DNA from: Symbiodinium natans | Lineage: Eukaryota; Sar; Dinophyceae; Suessiales; Symbiodiniaceae | NCBI GenBank assembly: GCA_905221605.1 | Contig: CAJNDS010002757.1 | Coordinates: forward strand, 730,001-794,000 | DNA: 64,000 nt | Direction of reading: 5' to 3' | Part shown: positions 13,501 to 23,100 of the stretch, in pieces | Layout: each line of letters opens with the position of its first letter | How positions within the stretch are numbered: position 1 is the stretch's first letter | Translations under genes and position numbers: made by a program | Notes under the pieces: generated by a model | Databases searched by the model: none | What the model was told of the DNA's origin: nothing | What the model saw: only the letters and a program-made list of their open reading frames with translations

Positions 13501-16186
13501 TATTCAGAGTAGGAGGGGCGAAGGCTACAGAACGGTTTTGGGCTTTAGGGTTTAATTGGGGTTTAACGTTTAGTGATTTAGGGTTTTAGGGTTTAGGGTT
13601 TTAGGGGTCTAGGGTTTGGGGTTTAGGGTTTCGGGTTAGGGTTTTCGGGTTTGCGGTTTAGGGTTATTGGTTAGGGCTCATACCTGACAGCTGACAGCAA
13701 TCTTTCTGATGTAGGAATCACGGTCTTCGGGTTGCCGCTCCAGTCCATGGGTCAAGTACCCTGCCCTAAACCTTAAACACCCCAAACCCTAGAACCCCTA
13801 AACCCTAAACACCCTCAACCCTAAAAACCCTACACCCTAAAAACCCAAACCCTAAAAAACCCTAAGCCCTAAACCCTAAGCTTCCCTGGGCCCCAGAACA
13901 TGAGCTTTGAGCTGATGCCAGGCCCCCATCGCGGACGGATCTCTCCAACAATGTGAGGTGAGCGGGCTTCAGGGTTGTTTGGATTTTTAGGCTGTTTAGG
14001 GTGTGCAGTGTAGGGTTTGTAGGGTGTTTAGGGTGTTTAGGGTGTTTAGGGTGTTTAGGGTGTGTAGGGTGTTTAGGGTGTTTAGGGTGTGTAGGGTGTT
14101 TAGGGTGTTTAGGCTTTATGATATAAGGCTTCGGCTTTTACGGGCGGCCTGGGGTTTAGGGTTCGGGCGGTCTTCAGGGTTTAGGGTACGCAGGTTTTTA
14201 CCCCTAAACCCGAAACCCTCAGCTTCAAACCCTAAAGCCGGGGTTTAGGGCATCCCGAAACCCCAAAACGCCTTAGACACCAGCAATCCTGGTCCACAAA
14301 TGCCTCCCGAACACTGAAGCTAGCACACCATTCTCCTCGCGGCTCTGTGTGCCATATGGGCTTTCAGTAAAGATCGAATTTCAGGGGCTTAGTTTCGGGC
14401 TCAATTGGGTTTGGGGGGGAGGGTCCTTGCCCTCAGAGCCAAAAGGACCCCGCCAAACCCTGGCCCCTAAACCTTGAGCCCTCAACCCTCAACCCTCAAC
14501 CCTCGACCCTCAACCCTCAACCCTCAACCCTAAATCCTAAACCCTAAACCCTAAGCCCTAAACCCTAGACCCTAAACCCCTAGCCCCTAAACCCCTAGCC
14601 CAGAATTTTACACTCTACACCTTCTCCCCCCCCGCCCCCCCTCCACGAGGCAGGGCATCTTGGCTTCTGCCAAGGCAAGGTCGACCAGGCGCCGGATTTC
14701 TGTCTGGGAACCCTGAACCCTAAACCCTAAACCCTAAACCCCAAACCCTAAACCCTAAACCCCAAACCCTAAACCCTAAACCCTAAGCCTAACATGGGTC
14801 GGGTAGCCGAGGATCCTTGGCATTTGTTTCCGGTGTTGCCGTGTAGAGACTACTGCGTGACTCTCTGCAACGAGCGGTGCAAGTGACCCCTGGCTGCTTT
14901 AAGTGCAGCCAGGGGGGCTCAGGATGTTGGGCGAGGCAGTCTGGAACGCCAACCCGGACCCAACTCCCTCGGAATACCCGGGGAACATCTGAAGCTGAAC
15001 ACGAAGCCCTAGGGCGGTCAGCCCCCTGCACAAAGGCTAGGGGCCTTTCGTAGCCGTTCAATAAAGCTTATCTACGCCTAAGCTCTGAAGAACCTAAAGG
15101 CTCTAAGCCCTCGTACCGCTCCTGAATGCTTTCGAAGTCGTACTTCCAGAAGATTCCCGGGTCCTCTGGGCAGGGTCTGGAGGTCAACCCTAAACCCTAA
15201 ACGCCGGAACGCGATCAACCATAAAGAGGATCCCCCAAACCGAAACCCCTGTACAGGCCCTAAACCTTAAACCCTAAACCGTAAACCCTAACCCTAAACC
15301 CTAAACCCTAAACCCTAAACCCTAAACCCTAAACCCTAAACCCGAAACCCTAAACCCTAAACCCTAAACCCTAAACCCTAAACCCTAAACCACCCTACAC
15401 CCTAAACCCTAAACCCCCCCTAAGCCCTAAGCCCTAAACCCCAAACCCGAAACCCTAAACCCTGACCGAATTTAGGTTCAGGGTTTCCAGGTTTCAGGGT
15501 TCCCCCCCCCCCCCCCCCCCCCCTCCACTTGAGAAATCGCCAGAGAAGGCCCACAACATCCCGCTGAGATTGCTGGAGGCAGAGCCCACGTGCCCGGGGT
15601 CCCAGGGTTTAGGTTTCCAATTAGGGTCAGGATCAAGGGCTTGCAGGGTTTGGGGCTCAGATTTCGGGACTTTCGTTGGGGGATTGTAGGATTCAGGGCT
15701 TTGAGGGTTTGGGTTTTTCGATTTGTGGAATTTTGTTGGGAGATTTGGGCGGTCGTTTCGGTTCTTACCTGGTGAATAAAATGGCGTGGGCATACTTTTC
15801 AGCCCGATTCTTGCTCTCTTTGTCCTAAGCATGAACCCTAAACACCCAACCCTACGACCATGACTAGACCTCCCAGGCTTTGATCAACAAGTTCGTGATT
15901 GCCTTTACGCAAGGCGGGCTTAAATCAATCACCGTGCAGACCCAGTGGCTGTGTGGCCATGCTAGAAGTCCGTGCTGTTTCGGGTTTAGGGTTTAGTAGG
16001 GTTTAGGGTTTAGGGTTTAGGCTTTGATAGGTTTCCCCTCAGTGCCAGGAGGAGCTTTGCAACGCCTATCAGCGACCGCCGCGTCTGGGAGCTAAAAAGC
16101 GGACTCACATGTACTGCGCTTCCCCACCGACGTTCCTAGTAAATACAGAGGAAGCAAAGGTTTACTTCTCAAAGCGCCAGAAATAG
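638..16186 (+). CDS. gene A: multi-exon gene of unknown function, exons embedded in telomere-like repeats
   Basis: Function not recognised. Candidate exons: 638-694, 2161-2206, 4824-4910, 7659-7706, 8340-8402, 8551-8618, 8905-8947, 9470-9525, 10114-10197, 10982-11036, 11414-11458, 12164-12217, 12758-12833, 12912-12942, 13302-13355, 13715-13755, 13922-13957, 14654-14710, 15534-15605, 15877-15913, 15950-15960 and a terminal exon 16043-16186 ending in TAG. Each follows an AG, is open in at least one frame, and most end at GC or GT; GC donors are frequent, a known dinoflagellate feature. Phase is continuous for 2161-2206, 4824-4910, 7659-7706, 8340-8402, 8551-8618, 8905-8947 and 9470-9525 in the frames chosen; elsewhere exons may be missing or misframed. 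The product looks polar and charged, with short helical and cysteine-containing pieces. The 5' end is unknown and may lie outside the window. More than one gene is possible. Confidence 0.5.
709..760 (+). repeat. TTTAGGG array
   Basis: Short TTTGGGG/TTTAGGG run following the candidate exon 638-694, in the opposite orientation to the array before it. Confidence 0.8.
868..900. other. hairpin in AT-rich island
   Basis: Inverted repeat TTCGCCG / CGGCGAA (874-880 and 886-892) with a 5-nt loop, flanked by T and A/T runs. Function unknown. Confidence 0.5.
1437..1466 (+). repeat. (TGTTT)n microsatellite
   Basis: About five TGTTT units. Confidence 0.8.
1486..1563. mobile_element. MITE-like element family A, copy 1
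   Basis: Terminal inverted repeat TATAGGGGTC ... GGCCCCTAT. Interior shares GGAATAATTACTAATAGTA and TTCTAAT with copies at 29384 and 49372. Confidence 0.65.
1790..1875 (+). repeat. TTTAGGG array, degenerate
   Basis: TTTAGGG/CTTAGGG units. The stretch 1563-2035 is otherwise G-rich degenerate heptamer with no gene seen. Confidence 0.75.
2035..2112 (-). repeat. CCCTAAA array
   Basis: About ten CCCTAAA units just upstream of exon 2161-2206. Confidence 0.9.
2161..2206 (+). CDS. gene A exon, lysine-rich
   Basis: Acceptor CCCAAGCCCAG precedes the exon and a GC donor follows AAG. The chosen frame encodes RWPRKKADHSEKDSSK and ends in phase 0. Confidence 0.5.
2262..2332 (-). repeat. CCCTAAA array
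   Basis: About nine CCCTAAA units. No convincing exon was found from 2333 to 4017 apart from short open frames. Confidence 0.9.
2849..2882 (+). repeat. poly-G tract
   Basis: Near-uninterrupted run of more than 30 G. Open frames translating it as poly-Gly or poly-Pro are artefacts. Confidence 0.9.
4018..4057 (+). repeat. TTTAGGG array
   Basis: Short TTTAGGG run. Confidence 0.9.
4270..4708 (-). repeat. octamer variant array CCCTAAAA / CCCCAAAA
   Basis: About 430 bp in which the unit is eight bases, CCCTAAAA with many CCCCAAAA, unlike the heptamers on either side. CCCCAAAA is the ciliate-type telomere unit; here it is probably slippage or homogenisation of the heptamer. Confidence 0.9.
4718..4820 (-). 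repeat. CCCTAAA array
   Basis: Clean heptamer array ending 4 bp before exon 4824-4910. Confidence 0.95.
4824..4910 (+). CDS. gene A exon
   Basis: Begins right after CTGCAG at the end of a CCCTAAA array. Exactly 29 codons in phase 0 (starting TEEANRAGWPSSGRSCGQTG), then a GC donor. A second frame is also open. Confidence 0.45.
4918..5045 (-). repeat. CCCTAAA array
   Basis: About 18 near-perfect units beginning 8 bp after the exon. This exon has CCCTAAA on both sides, an exception to the inverted pattern. From 5046 to 7658 no firm exon was found, only degenerate repeats. Confidence 0.95.
6136..6186 (+). repeat. TTTAGGG array
   Basis: About six TTTAGGG units. Confidence 0.9.
6435..6506 (+). 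repeat. tandem duplication, unit about 40 bp
   Basis: The segment AACCTTACAACCCCTATGAA ... TATAGGGTTCAGGAT occurs twice in a row with few changes. Confidence 0.7.
7433..7650 (-). repeat. CCCTAAA array with (CCCTCAA)n core
   Basis: CCCTAAA units flank a block of about 18 CCCTCAA units (about 7470-7600), a homogenised point variant inside a heptamer array. Confidence 0.95.
7659..7706 (+). CDS. gene A exon
   Basis: Acceptor CCCTTGCAG directly follows a CCCTAAA array. 16 codons in phase 0, PWLQVCKRSKDEHAKQ, then a GC donor after CAG. Confidence 0.6.
7728..7816 (-). repeat. CCCTAAA array
   Basis: About 12 clean units. Confidence 0.95.
8158..8300 (-). repeat. variant array CCCTAAA, CCCTAAG, CCCTAGG
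   Basis: The array drifts from CCCTAAA through CCCTAAG to a homogeneous block of about nine CCCTAGG units (8235-8298). CCTAGG is palindromic, so this block is its own inverted repeat. Confidence 0.95.
8340..8402 (+). CDS. gene A exon, acidic helix
   Basis: Exactly 21 codons in phase 0, beginning HEEALQLMGDCSEAVEEVGM. Acceptor GACGCCAG, donor GC (GCAAGG running into TTTAGGG). Array before is CCCTA-type, array after is TTTAGGG. Confidence 0.7.
8405..8550 (+). repeat. degenerate TTTAGGG array inside an intron
   Basis: TTTAGGG/TTTAAGGG/TTTTAGGG units fill the intron after exon 8340-8402. The perfect 10-bp inverted repeat GCATGCTGGC (8395-8404) / GCCAGCATGC (8571-8580) brackets it. Confidence 0.85.
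10114..10197 (+). CDS. gene A exon with Cys-x2-Cys
   Basis: 28 codons in one open frame, starting DTAKELNSTCEAGLHGTSYV and containing CSTCASAQ. Acceptor CCGTACACAG, donor GC after CAG. A (TTTAGGG)n run follows at 10233. Confidence 0.6.
10837..10914. mobile_element. MITE-like family C, short copy
   Basis: Ends GGGGAATTACGAAAATAAGG and TACCCCTAATTTCGGAAATC match the terminal repeats of copies at 26896 and 60479. Confidence 0.5.
11285..11388 (-). repeat. CCCTAAA array
   Basis: About 13 units upstream of exon 11414-11458; a TTTAGGG run follows that exon from 11480. Confidence 0.95.
11414..11458 (+). CDS. gene A exon, cysteine-rich
   Basis: 15 codons, AACDCEGPARQCARK, between acceptor TTGCCAG and a GC donor. 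Confidence 0.6.
12164..12217 (+). CDS. gene A exon, Ala/Gly-rich
   Basis: 18 codons, AAAGHAAPGGQSGQEALK, after acceptor ATGGTAG. TTTAGGG-type sequence follows at once. Confidence 0.55.
13302..13357 (+). CDS. gene A exon
   Basis: Open frame AGGARGREPGREALLEFM after acceptor CTGCGCAG, very GC-rich, between a CCCTAAA array (13190-13265) and a TTTAGGG array (13370-13455). Confidence 0.6.
13370..13455 (+). repeat. TTTAGGG array
   Basis: About 12 units immediately downstream of exon 13302-13357. Confidence 0.95.
13922..13957 (+). CDS. gene A mini-exon
   Basis: 12 codons, APIADGSLQQCE, between acceptor GATGCCAG and donor GTGAGC. A longer exon from 13896 is possible but hits TGA. Confidence 0.5.
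14010..14118 (+). repeat. nonamer variant array (TGTTTAGGG)n
   Basis: About ten TGTTTAGGG or TGTGTAGGG units. The open frame across it, reading RVFRVFRV, is a repeat artefact. Confidence 0.9.
15285..15410 (-). repeat. CCCTAAA array
   Basis: About 16 units with minor variants. Confidence 0.95.
15502..15523 (+). repeat. poly-C tract acting as polypyrimidine tract
   Basis: About 22 C followed by CTCCACTTGAG and exon 15534-15605. Comparable poly-C runs precede exons at 9470 and 20208. Confidence 0.7.
15534..15605 (+). CDS. gene A exon
   Basis: 24 codons without stop, beginning KSPEKAHNIPLRLLEAEPTC. Array sequence GGGTTTAGG provides the donor region. Confidence 0.65.
15877..16186 (+). CDS. gene A last exons with stop codon
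   Basis: Exon 15877-15913 (ALINKFVIAFTQ, GC donor), a possible mini-exon 15950-15960, then terminal exon 16043-16186 after the pyrimidine-rich acceptor GTTTCCCCTCAG. The last exon is 48 codons in phase 0, containing AYQRPPRLGAKKRTHMYC and ending YFSKRQK then TAG at 16184. Heptamer arrays disappear for the next 1.1 kb, consistent with a gene boundary. Confidence 0.6.
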
Positions 16187-16947
16187 AGGTTTCCTCGGAT
16201 CATGCATAAGAAGTAGAGGCTGTTCTGCTAGCAGACTATACAGGGTGATAGAAGTTTACCTAGGAAAACAGAAAAATTAAAGGTAAAAGAGATTTCCCAT
16301 GAACAAAAGCAGAAGAAACAGAGGTTTCTTAGGAAAGTATAGAGGCCACCCCAAGTAACAAAGAGTGCGAAGAAAACAAAGGGCTAACAACAAATCTCCA
16401 CCCGTTAGGGTGGGATCTGCTTGTACATTATTCTGTTTATACACAGGCCTTCTATGGGCTCGTCTTGCACAGACGTCAGGCTGCACTTGGAGACATGAAT
16501 CAAAGCGAATCCCTGCAAGTTGGTTTTGAGTCCTCACCACACCAGGCATTGTTTTCTCGTATCGCTTTCTGTCATTCGAGAAACATCTGACCGCTTGTCC
16601 TACCATAATCTAGTGCTGTAATAAGATTATCACTTCCAACTTCCAATAACATCATAGAACCATCGTGGCAGCCCAGGCACAGTATACCAAAGCATAGAGC
16701 GTAGAGAAGAGTGCGCAGCCGGAAGCCTTGCAGACATGAGGCCCAAGATTGATGAGACATGGCAGGGACGAAATGCAGCTGGAGACTACAAACGCCACCA
16801 ACCCCAGGTGTACCAGAGAACCCTCAACGATGCCCAAACGAAGAGCTTCGCAGAGCAGCTCTTGGTGTTTATTCAACTTTCCCAGCAGCAATGACTAGGG
16901 ACGAACTCTCAGAGCAGCAGGCCCCATAGTCCTTAACACTGCCAAAG
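16187..16947 (+). other. 3' UTR or intergenic spacer
   Basis: Unique, less GC-rich sequence without heptamers. AGAGGTTTC recurs several times (about 16186-16330). No convincing gene; reverse-strand open frames here lack support. Confidence 0.45.
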
Positions 16948-19900
16948 ATGCAGCGGCTGCCCCCCGGGAGCATGGGTTGCCTGTCTCCCGATGTCTTCTT
17001 CCGAAGCACGGATGCCGCGGGATCCGGACGCAGGCCCCTTTGTTCGCATAGCCCCCCCGTGGCCCAGTTCTCCAAATTTTTCACCCGAAACTTTGGGGCC
17101 ACCAGGGATTGTATGAATTATTCAGGGGTAATACCCCAAGCCCTGAACCGTAAAGCAACAGCCCCCCAAAGCTTTAGAAGGCCCCTTAGGGCCCTGGACG
17201 CCTGAAGCCCTAAACTCCCAGAAGTGCCTTAGAAATACTAAGCCTTGAGTCCCCCCCCTAGACCCCCCTGATGTTAAGCCCCAGGCCGTTCACGTTCTTC
17301 AATGCTAGAACAGGGTTTACGGCTAGGGTTTAGGGTGTAGGGTGTAGGGTTTAGGGTTTAGGGTTTAGGGTTTAGGGTTTGGGGTTTAGGGTTTAGGGTT
17401 TAGGGTTTAGGGTTTAGGGTTCATGGAACTGTTTTCTCTGGATGCCCAGGCACAGGGGAAGCGCCGGACCCCGAGACCTGTCCGGCCACCTCCAGCTCCG
17501 GGTGCCCTCCGCGAGTCGGTCGAGGGGTTTGGGGTTTGGGGTTTAGGGTTTAGGGTTTAGGGTTTAGGGTTTAGGGTTTAGGGTTTAGGGTTTAGGGTTT
17601 AGGGTTTAGGGTTTAGGGTTCAGGGTGTAGGGTTTAGGGTTTAGGGTTTAGGGTCTAGGGTTTAGTGACTGGGGTTTTAGGGTTTGGGGTTTTGGGTCTT
17701 GGGTTCTAGATCATGTCGAATAGATGGTTTTCTGAACTAGGGTCCCTCTTTGGGGTCCCCTATACAGTACGGCACCCTTGGAATAAGGGTACACAAAATG
17801 GACACTAATTTAGAGAACTTACACATATAGAGTTGATAAACGAGACTTGTTCTAGGAATCAGGCGTTGGGGGTTTATAGGGCTTTGTAGGGCTTACGGGG
17901 GTAGGGTTAAGTTGAGATTTAGACGAGGGGGTGGAGGACTTCAAGGTTTTCGCAGGGTTCAAGATTTAGTGTTGCGAGCGGGCTGTGGCATGAGAGCAGT
18001 CAGGCGGCAACAGTTTTGGATTGTTCCCTTATCTGACAGCTTCTCCGTATCAGGTGCTCTTCTTCCGTGGAGGAGAAAGAAGCCCGGCTGACTCAGGCAA
18101 TATAGACTACAAACCGTACAACAATGAAAACCCCCAAGCCCTAAAGCCCTGGTTTGGGTTCGGGCATAGGTTTCCTCGCAAACCCTTTAGTGGGCAAAAA
18201 TGTTACCTAGGTTGCTCTGGAACCTTCTCAAAAGACGGGTTTGGGGATCAAGGTTTAGGTTTGGGTTCAGCGTTTAGGGTTTGGGGTTCGGGGTTTAGGT
18301 TGGGTTTAGGTCCGAACCGTCCTAAACAGTAAGCTCTTGAACCGGATCCCCCCCCCTCAATTCGCCCCAAAAAGAAGCTACAACACTCAGCAAGAACACA
18401 AAACCCTCACTGAAACCCCAAACCCTGGGCCCTAAACCCTGAGCCCCAGAACGGAGCTGCTCACACACGAGGATGCCTCTAAACCCTAAACCCTAAACTC
18501 TAAACCCTAAGCCCTAAACCCTAAACCCTAAACCCTAAACCCTAAACCCTGAACCCTAAACCCTAAACCCTAAACCCTAAACCCTAAACCCTAAACCCTA
18601 AACCCCCAAGGATGCCTCTGAGATCTCGGAGTGCAAGCGACAGTTCAACTGCGACAGCTTGGAGGAGGCGCTGGGCATCGCGCGGCAGTGCGCGGCGCTG
18701 CAGCTCGTCTTCGATGTCGGGGGGTGAGGTTTAGGGTTTAGGGTTTAGGGTTTAGGGTTTAGGGTTTAGGGTTTAGGGTTTAGGGTTTAGGGTTTAGGGT
18801 TTAGGGTTTAGGGTTTAGGGTTTAGGGTTTAGGGTTTAGGGTTTAGGGTTTAGGGGTTATATATGTGTGTTTTTATAGGGTGTCTAGGTGTTTGGGTTCG
18901 GGTTTATAGGCTTCAAGGGCTTTATGGGCTTGGGGTCGGGTTATACGGTTTTCATGGGGCTTTATGGGTTTTTGTGGGTTTTTTATAACTCATGTTCTTA
19001 CAAACACATAGAAAGCCCCTCAGCAGCGCAAGGAAGAAGGAGGGCTGGAATGAGTCCAACGACAACACCTGGGACCAGACGTTGGAGCTTCGCTACTTAC
19101 TAGCTTTGGCTGCAGCTCCCGCCTTACACTGGCAGCCTTTGGCTTGTTTTGCTTTTCTTGGGGGGGGGGGGGGGGTGTTAGGGCTGAAAGGGTTTAGGGC
19201 TGCTTAGGGCTTTTAGGGTTTAGGGTTTAGGGTTTAGGGTTTAGGGTTTCGGGTTTAGGTTTGTAGGATGGTGTTAGGGCCCTAAGCCCCTCCCAAACCC
19301 CGGTGTGGGGTGTAGGTCCTCATGATCCTCTGCGGGCCCGATCAAGGCAAAGCCAGACTTCGTCCCACCCGCACGGTTCCAACAAGCGATGGACACGTGC
19401 ACCTTGCACTGCTTTATGGGTTTAGGGTTTTTGAGGTTAGAGTCTTGGGTTGAAAGCAAGGCATTCGGTGTGTTAGGTTTTTTGGGTTTGGAGGATCTCA
19501 CTCACAGTGTTTTAGGGTTTCGGATTGGGTTCTTAAGAGTCTTTCAGGTTTCAGTTGATTACAGGTGTTCAAAACAATGCAGGATTTTGAGGGTTACAGG
19601 GCTTAGGTCTCTGATTTAGAGGTTGCGCCCTTATACAAGCAACCCGCAGTAGGGATGATCTCCAGAAGGGGCAACTCCAAACGTAGCAATCTGGGGAACT
19701 GTACAACCCGAAATAACAAAAAGCCTATAAACCCTACAGCCAAAGAAGCCCTAAACATCGGGAGGAGTTGGGTTTCGAGGTCCTGGTCTAAACCCTAAAC
19801 CCTAAACCCTAAACCCTAAACCCTAAACCCTAAACCCTAAACCCTAAACCCTAAACCCTAAACCCTAAACCCTAAACCCCAAACCCCAAACCCTAAACCC

Positions 19901-20161
19901 TAAACCCTAAACCCTAGCCACTAACACCTTGGGCTCGATGTTCGTTCGGACTCCGAGCTTCTAAGGCCGGCTCCTCCCAGCAATTGCGCCGAAGCGAAAT
20001 AGATCCATCAACCTACCGCTTTTTAGCCCTCAAGGCCCTGGAACCTCCAAAGCCCCTACAGCTCCTCAAGCCCTAAATCCCCTAGAATCCGAAATCCCAC
20101 CCCCAAAAAACACACAAAAAAGCAAAACGGTAGGAAACTCATCCCCAAGACCCCGAAAGCC

Positions 20162-20192
<31 letters not shown>

Positions 20193-23100
20193 AAAAGCTC
20201 CCGTCAGGCATGAAGTGCCTGCTGCACGCCCCTGAGGGCCAGCTGATGCAGCCGGCTCGGCTCCTGCTGCTCCTGGACTCCCCGGACACGGGCCCGGTGC
20301 TGCGCTACCTGAGCCTTGGGGCGATGAAGTTTAGGGTTTAGGGTTTGGGGTTTAGGGTTTAGGGTTTCGGGTTTAGGGTTTAGGGTGGGGTTTATAGGGT
20401 TTAGGGTTTAGAGAGAAAGCCCCCGACGGAACCCGTGAACCCTCTTAGCCCTGAAGCCCTGAAATCCCAGACCCTAAGCCCTCCAAGCCCGAAACCCTTG
20501 TCTAAGCCCTATACGGTACTTCTGAATGAAAGCCTGTGAAGCCTAGACTGAAACCCTGAAGCCCGCATGAACTATTCCAAGCCAGAGCCTCATTCTCCCT
20601 TTTTTTGCCAGAATACCCAGCCAAGACCCCAGACCGCCCTGAACTATGAAGCCTAAGCTCCAAGCACGCTCGAACCAGCACATCAACCCTAGGCTGTGCC
20701 TCAAATGAAAGTGCGAGACCCCATGTGGCCGCCCAGGACGTGGCTCGAGGAGGCACTCAAGGACCTGCGGTGGGCTCTCTATCTTGTTCGGGTTTTAGGG
20801 TTTCGGGTTTAGAAAGGTGTGTTGCGGGCCTTTCTTTCCTGGCGGTTGTGTTGACGGTATGGAGTGGGTTTCGGGGGGTACTTATAAGCCCCAAACCAAA
20901 ACTTATTATATAGTGGGCCCCTAAACCCGAAGCCCTAAGCCCTGAGCCCTAAACCCTAAACCCTAAGCCCTAAACTAAATGCTGAGGAGGGCCCGGGTTC
21001 CGACCAGCAGAGTCGGACCGTGCTGGTGCCGCAGCGTGTTTGCTCCGCCCTCTGCTCCTGGAGCCTTGGACCGAAAATCTTCGAAAAGGGGGGTATAGGG
21101 GGGGGGGGGGTTGGGGGTTTTTAGGGTTTGAGGGGTTTTGGTGGTTTAGGGTTTTAGGGTTTTGGGGTTAAGGGTTTTAGGGGGGTAGGGGTTTAGGGTT
21201 CAATGCGTTCAGGGCTTGAGTTTAGGGTTCGGGGGCGTAAGGGTTGTGGGTGTGGGTGTGGTTTTGGTGTGTGTGTGTGTGTGTGTGGATTTCTTGGACC
21301 CTTGGTAGTACCTGATTTGGGTGAGCTACAACTATGGGTCTAGGTGTGGGTGTAGCGTTGAAAGGCGGCTTCAGAGAATAAGGGATTTCGGATTTAGGTG
21401 CTGCGAAGATGTGGTCTCGTTTCCGGGGGCTCCTGTAATCAAATGGAGCCTTCTAAGTTGCTTTACCCCAAAGAGAAACCTCTCCAAGAGAAGTGTTTAG
21501 GGTCCTTCCGGTTTCGGTCTTAGAGTAGGCTCGTTTCAGAGTACCAGAGCCGGCTCTGAAATTCACCGAGCCCTAAGCAATGAACCTCTTCAAGAGTCCC
21601 GAAGTACCTGCTGTCATGCTAGACCCTAAACCCTAAACCAAAACCTTAAACCCTAAACCCTAAACCCTAAACCCTAAACCCTAAACTCCAAACCCTAAAC
21701 CCTAAACCCTAAACCCTAAACCCTAAACCCTAAACCCTAAACCCTAAACCCTAAACCCTCAGCTTTAACCTGGCGCCCCAGGCCTGCCGAGCGCTCCTTG
21801 CTGCAGCAGAGCGCAGCGGCATTGTGGGAGGTGCTGACTCTTGGCCCGGTGGGTTTGTAGTGCTTGTTTTTTTTTTTGGTGGGGGGGGGGGGGGGGTTAG
21901 GATTTAGGGTTTAGGGTTTAGGGTTTGGGTTTCGGGTTTGGGGTTTGGGGTTAGGGTTTAGGGTTTAGGGCTTAGGGCTTAGGGTTTCGGGTTTAGGGGG
22001 CACCCTGAAACCCGAACCAATAATAGGGCCTGCAGGATTCAGGGCATGAGGGCTGTGAGTTGCAGTGGGGTCCTTCCTCCACAGAGCTTCTGTAAGGGCC
22101 CAAGCAAAAGGTGGCTTTGAGTTGGGTTTTCGGATATCCACCAATTTTCGGGTTCACAAAGGGTTTGCGCAGGGTAGGTGTTGACATGAACTCCCCGCTC
22201 CCCCCCAACAAAATCTCGAACCCCTCGGCAAAAAAGCGGAAAATAATCTGGGGATGTGTTTGGATTTGTTTGGGTTTGAGCCAGTTTCATCCCTGAACCC
22301 TAGCCTAACCCAGAGACCCTTAGCCCTGCAACCCTCCAACCCTCCAATCCCCTAAACCCTAAAACCTTAGCCCTCCAACCTTCTAACCCTCTAAACCCGA
22401 AACCCTGAATGGGGTGGGGTGGGGTGGGGTTGGGGGGGGGGGGTGTTAATTGCACCCCCCCTAAACCCTAAGCCCTAAACCCTAAATCCTAAAAACCCTG
22501 AACTGCTCAGGGCTTGAGTTCGTCCAGCCTACGCAGCCAAGGATCACCGAGGGCCCGCAGCAGCTGAGGACCCTGTTCACTTTTCGGGGTTTAGGGTGGT
22601 TTAGGGTTTAGGGTTTGGGGAGGGTTTAAGGAAATGCTTGAGGTTTAGGGTGTTTGGGGACCCCATTCAAGGTAGGGTTGGGGGTTGATTGAGGTTTGAG
22701 CGTTAAAACCGCAAGCGGACTGTGTGGGGATTATCAGTTCAGGCAGCAGTGTTGGAGGCATTTTAGGCACTCCAGCAGTATCCTTGATCGCTTGCTTTTG
22801 GGCATGCAGATACACGGCAGACCCCGAACTCAAAGCAACCCAATGCCCGAGCCCCAAACCCTAACCTCTAAAGCCCAAAACCCACAAACAGCCAGCCCCA
22901 AACCCTAAATCAACCCCCTAGTTGAGCCGTAAAATCCTCAGACCTCAATCAGCCCTACACACCCTAAGTCAACCGTTACCCCAAAACCCCAAACACCCCA
23001 AACCCTAAACCCTAAACCCTAAGCCTTAAATCAAACCCCAAAAGACCTGAGCCTTTTCCAGGGCCGCGGCCGATTGGCGTGAGGCGGTGCAGGAGCGCCA

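Noticed and set aside
14003-14248. Repetitive RVFRVFRV protein
   Set aside because: Pure translation of a TGTTTAGGG array.
15285-15410. CRISPR-like or satellite array
   Set aside because: Units are 7 bp heptamers with no spacers.
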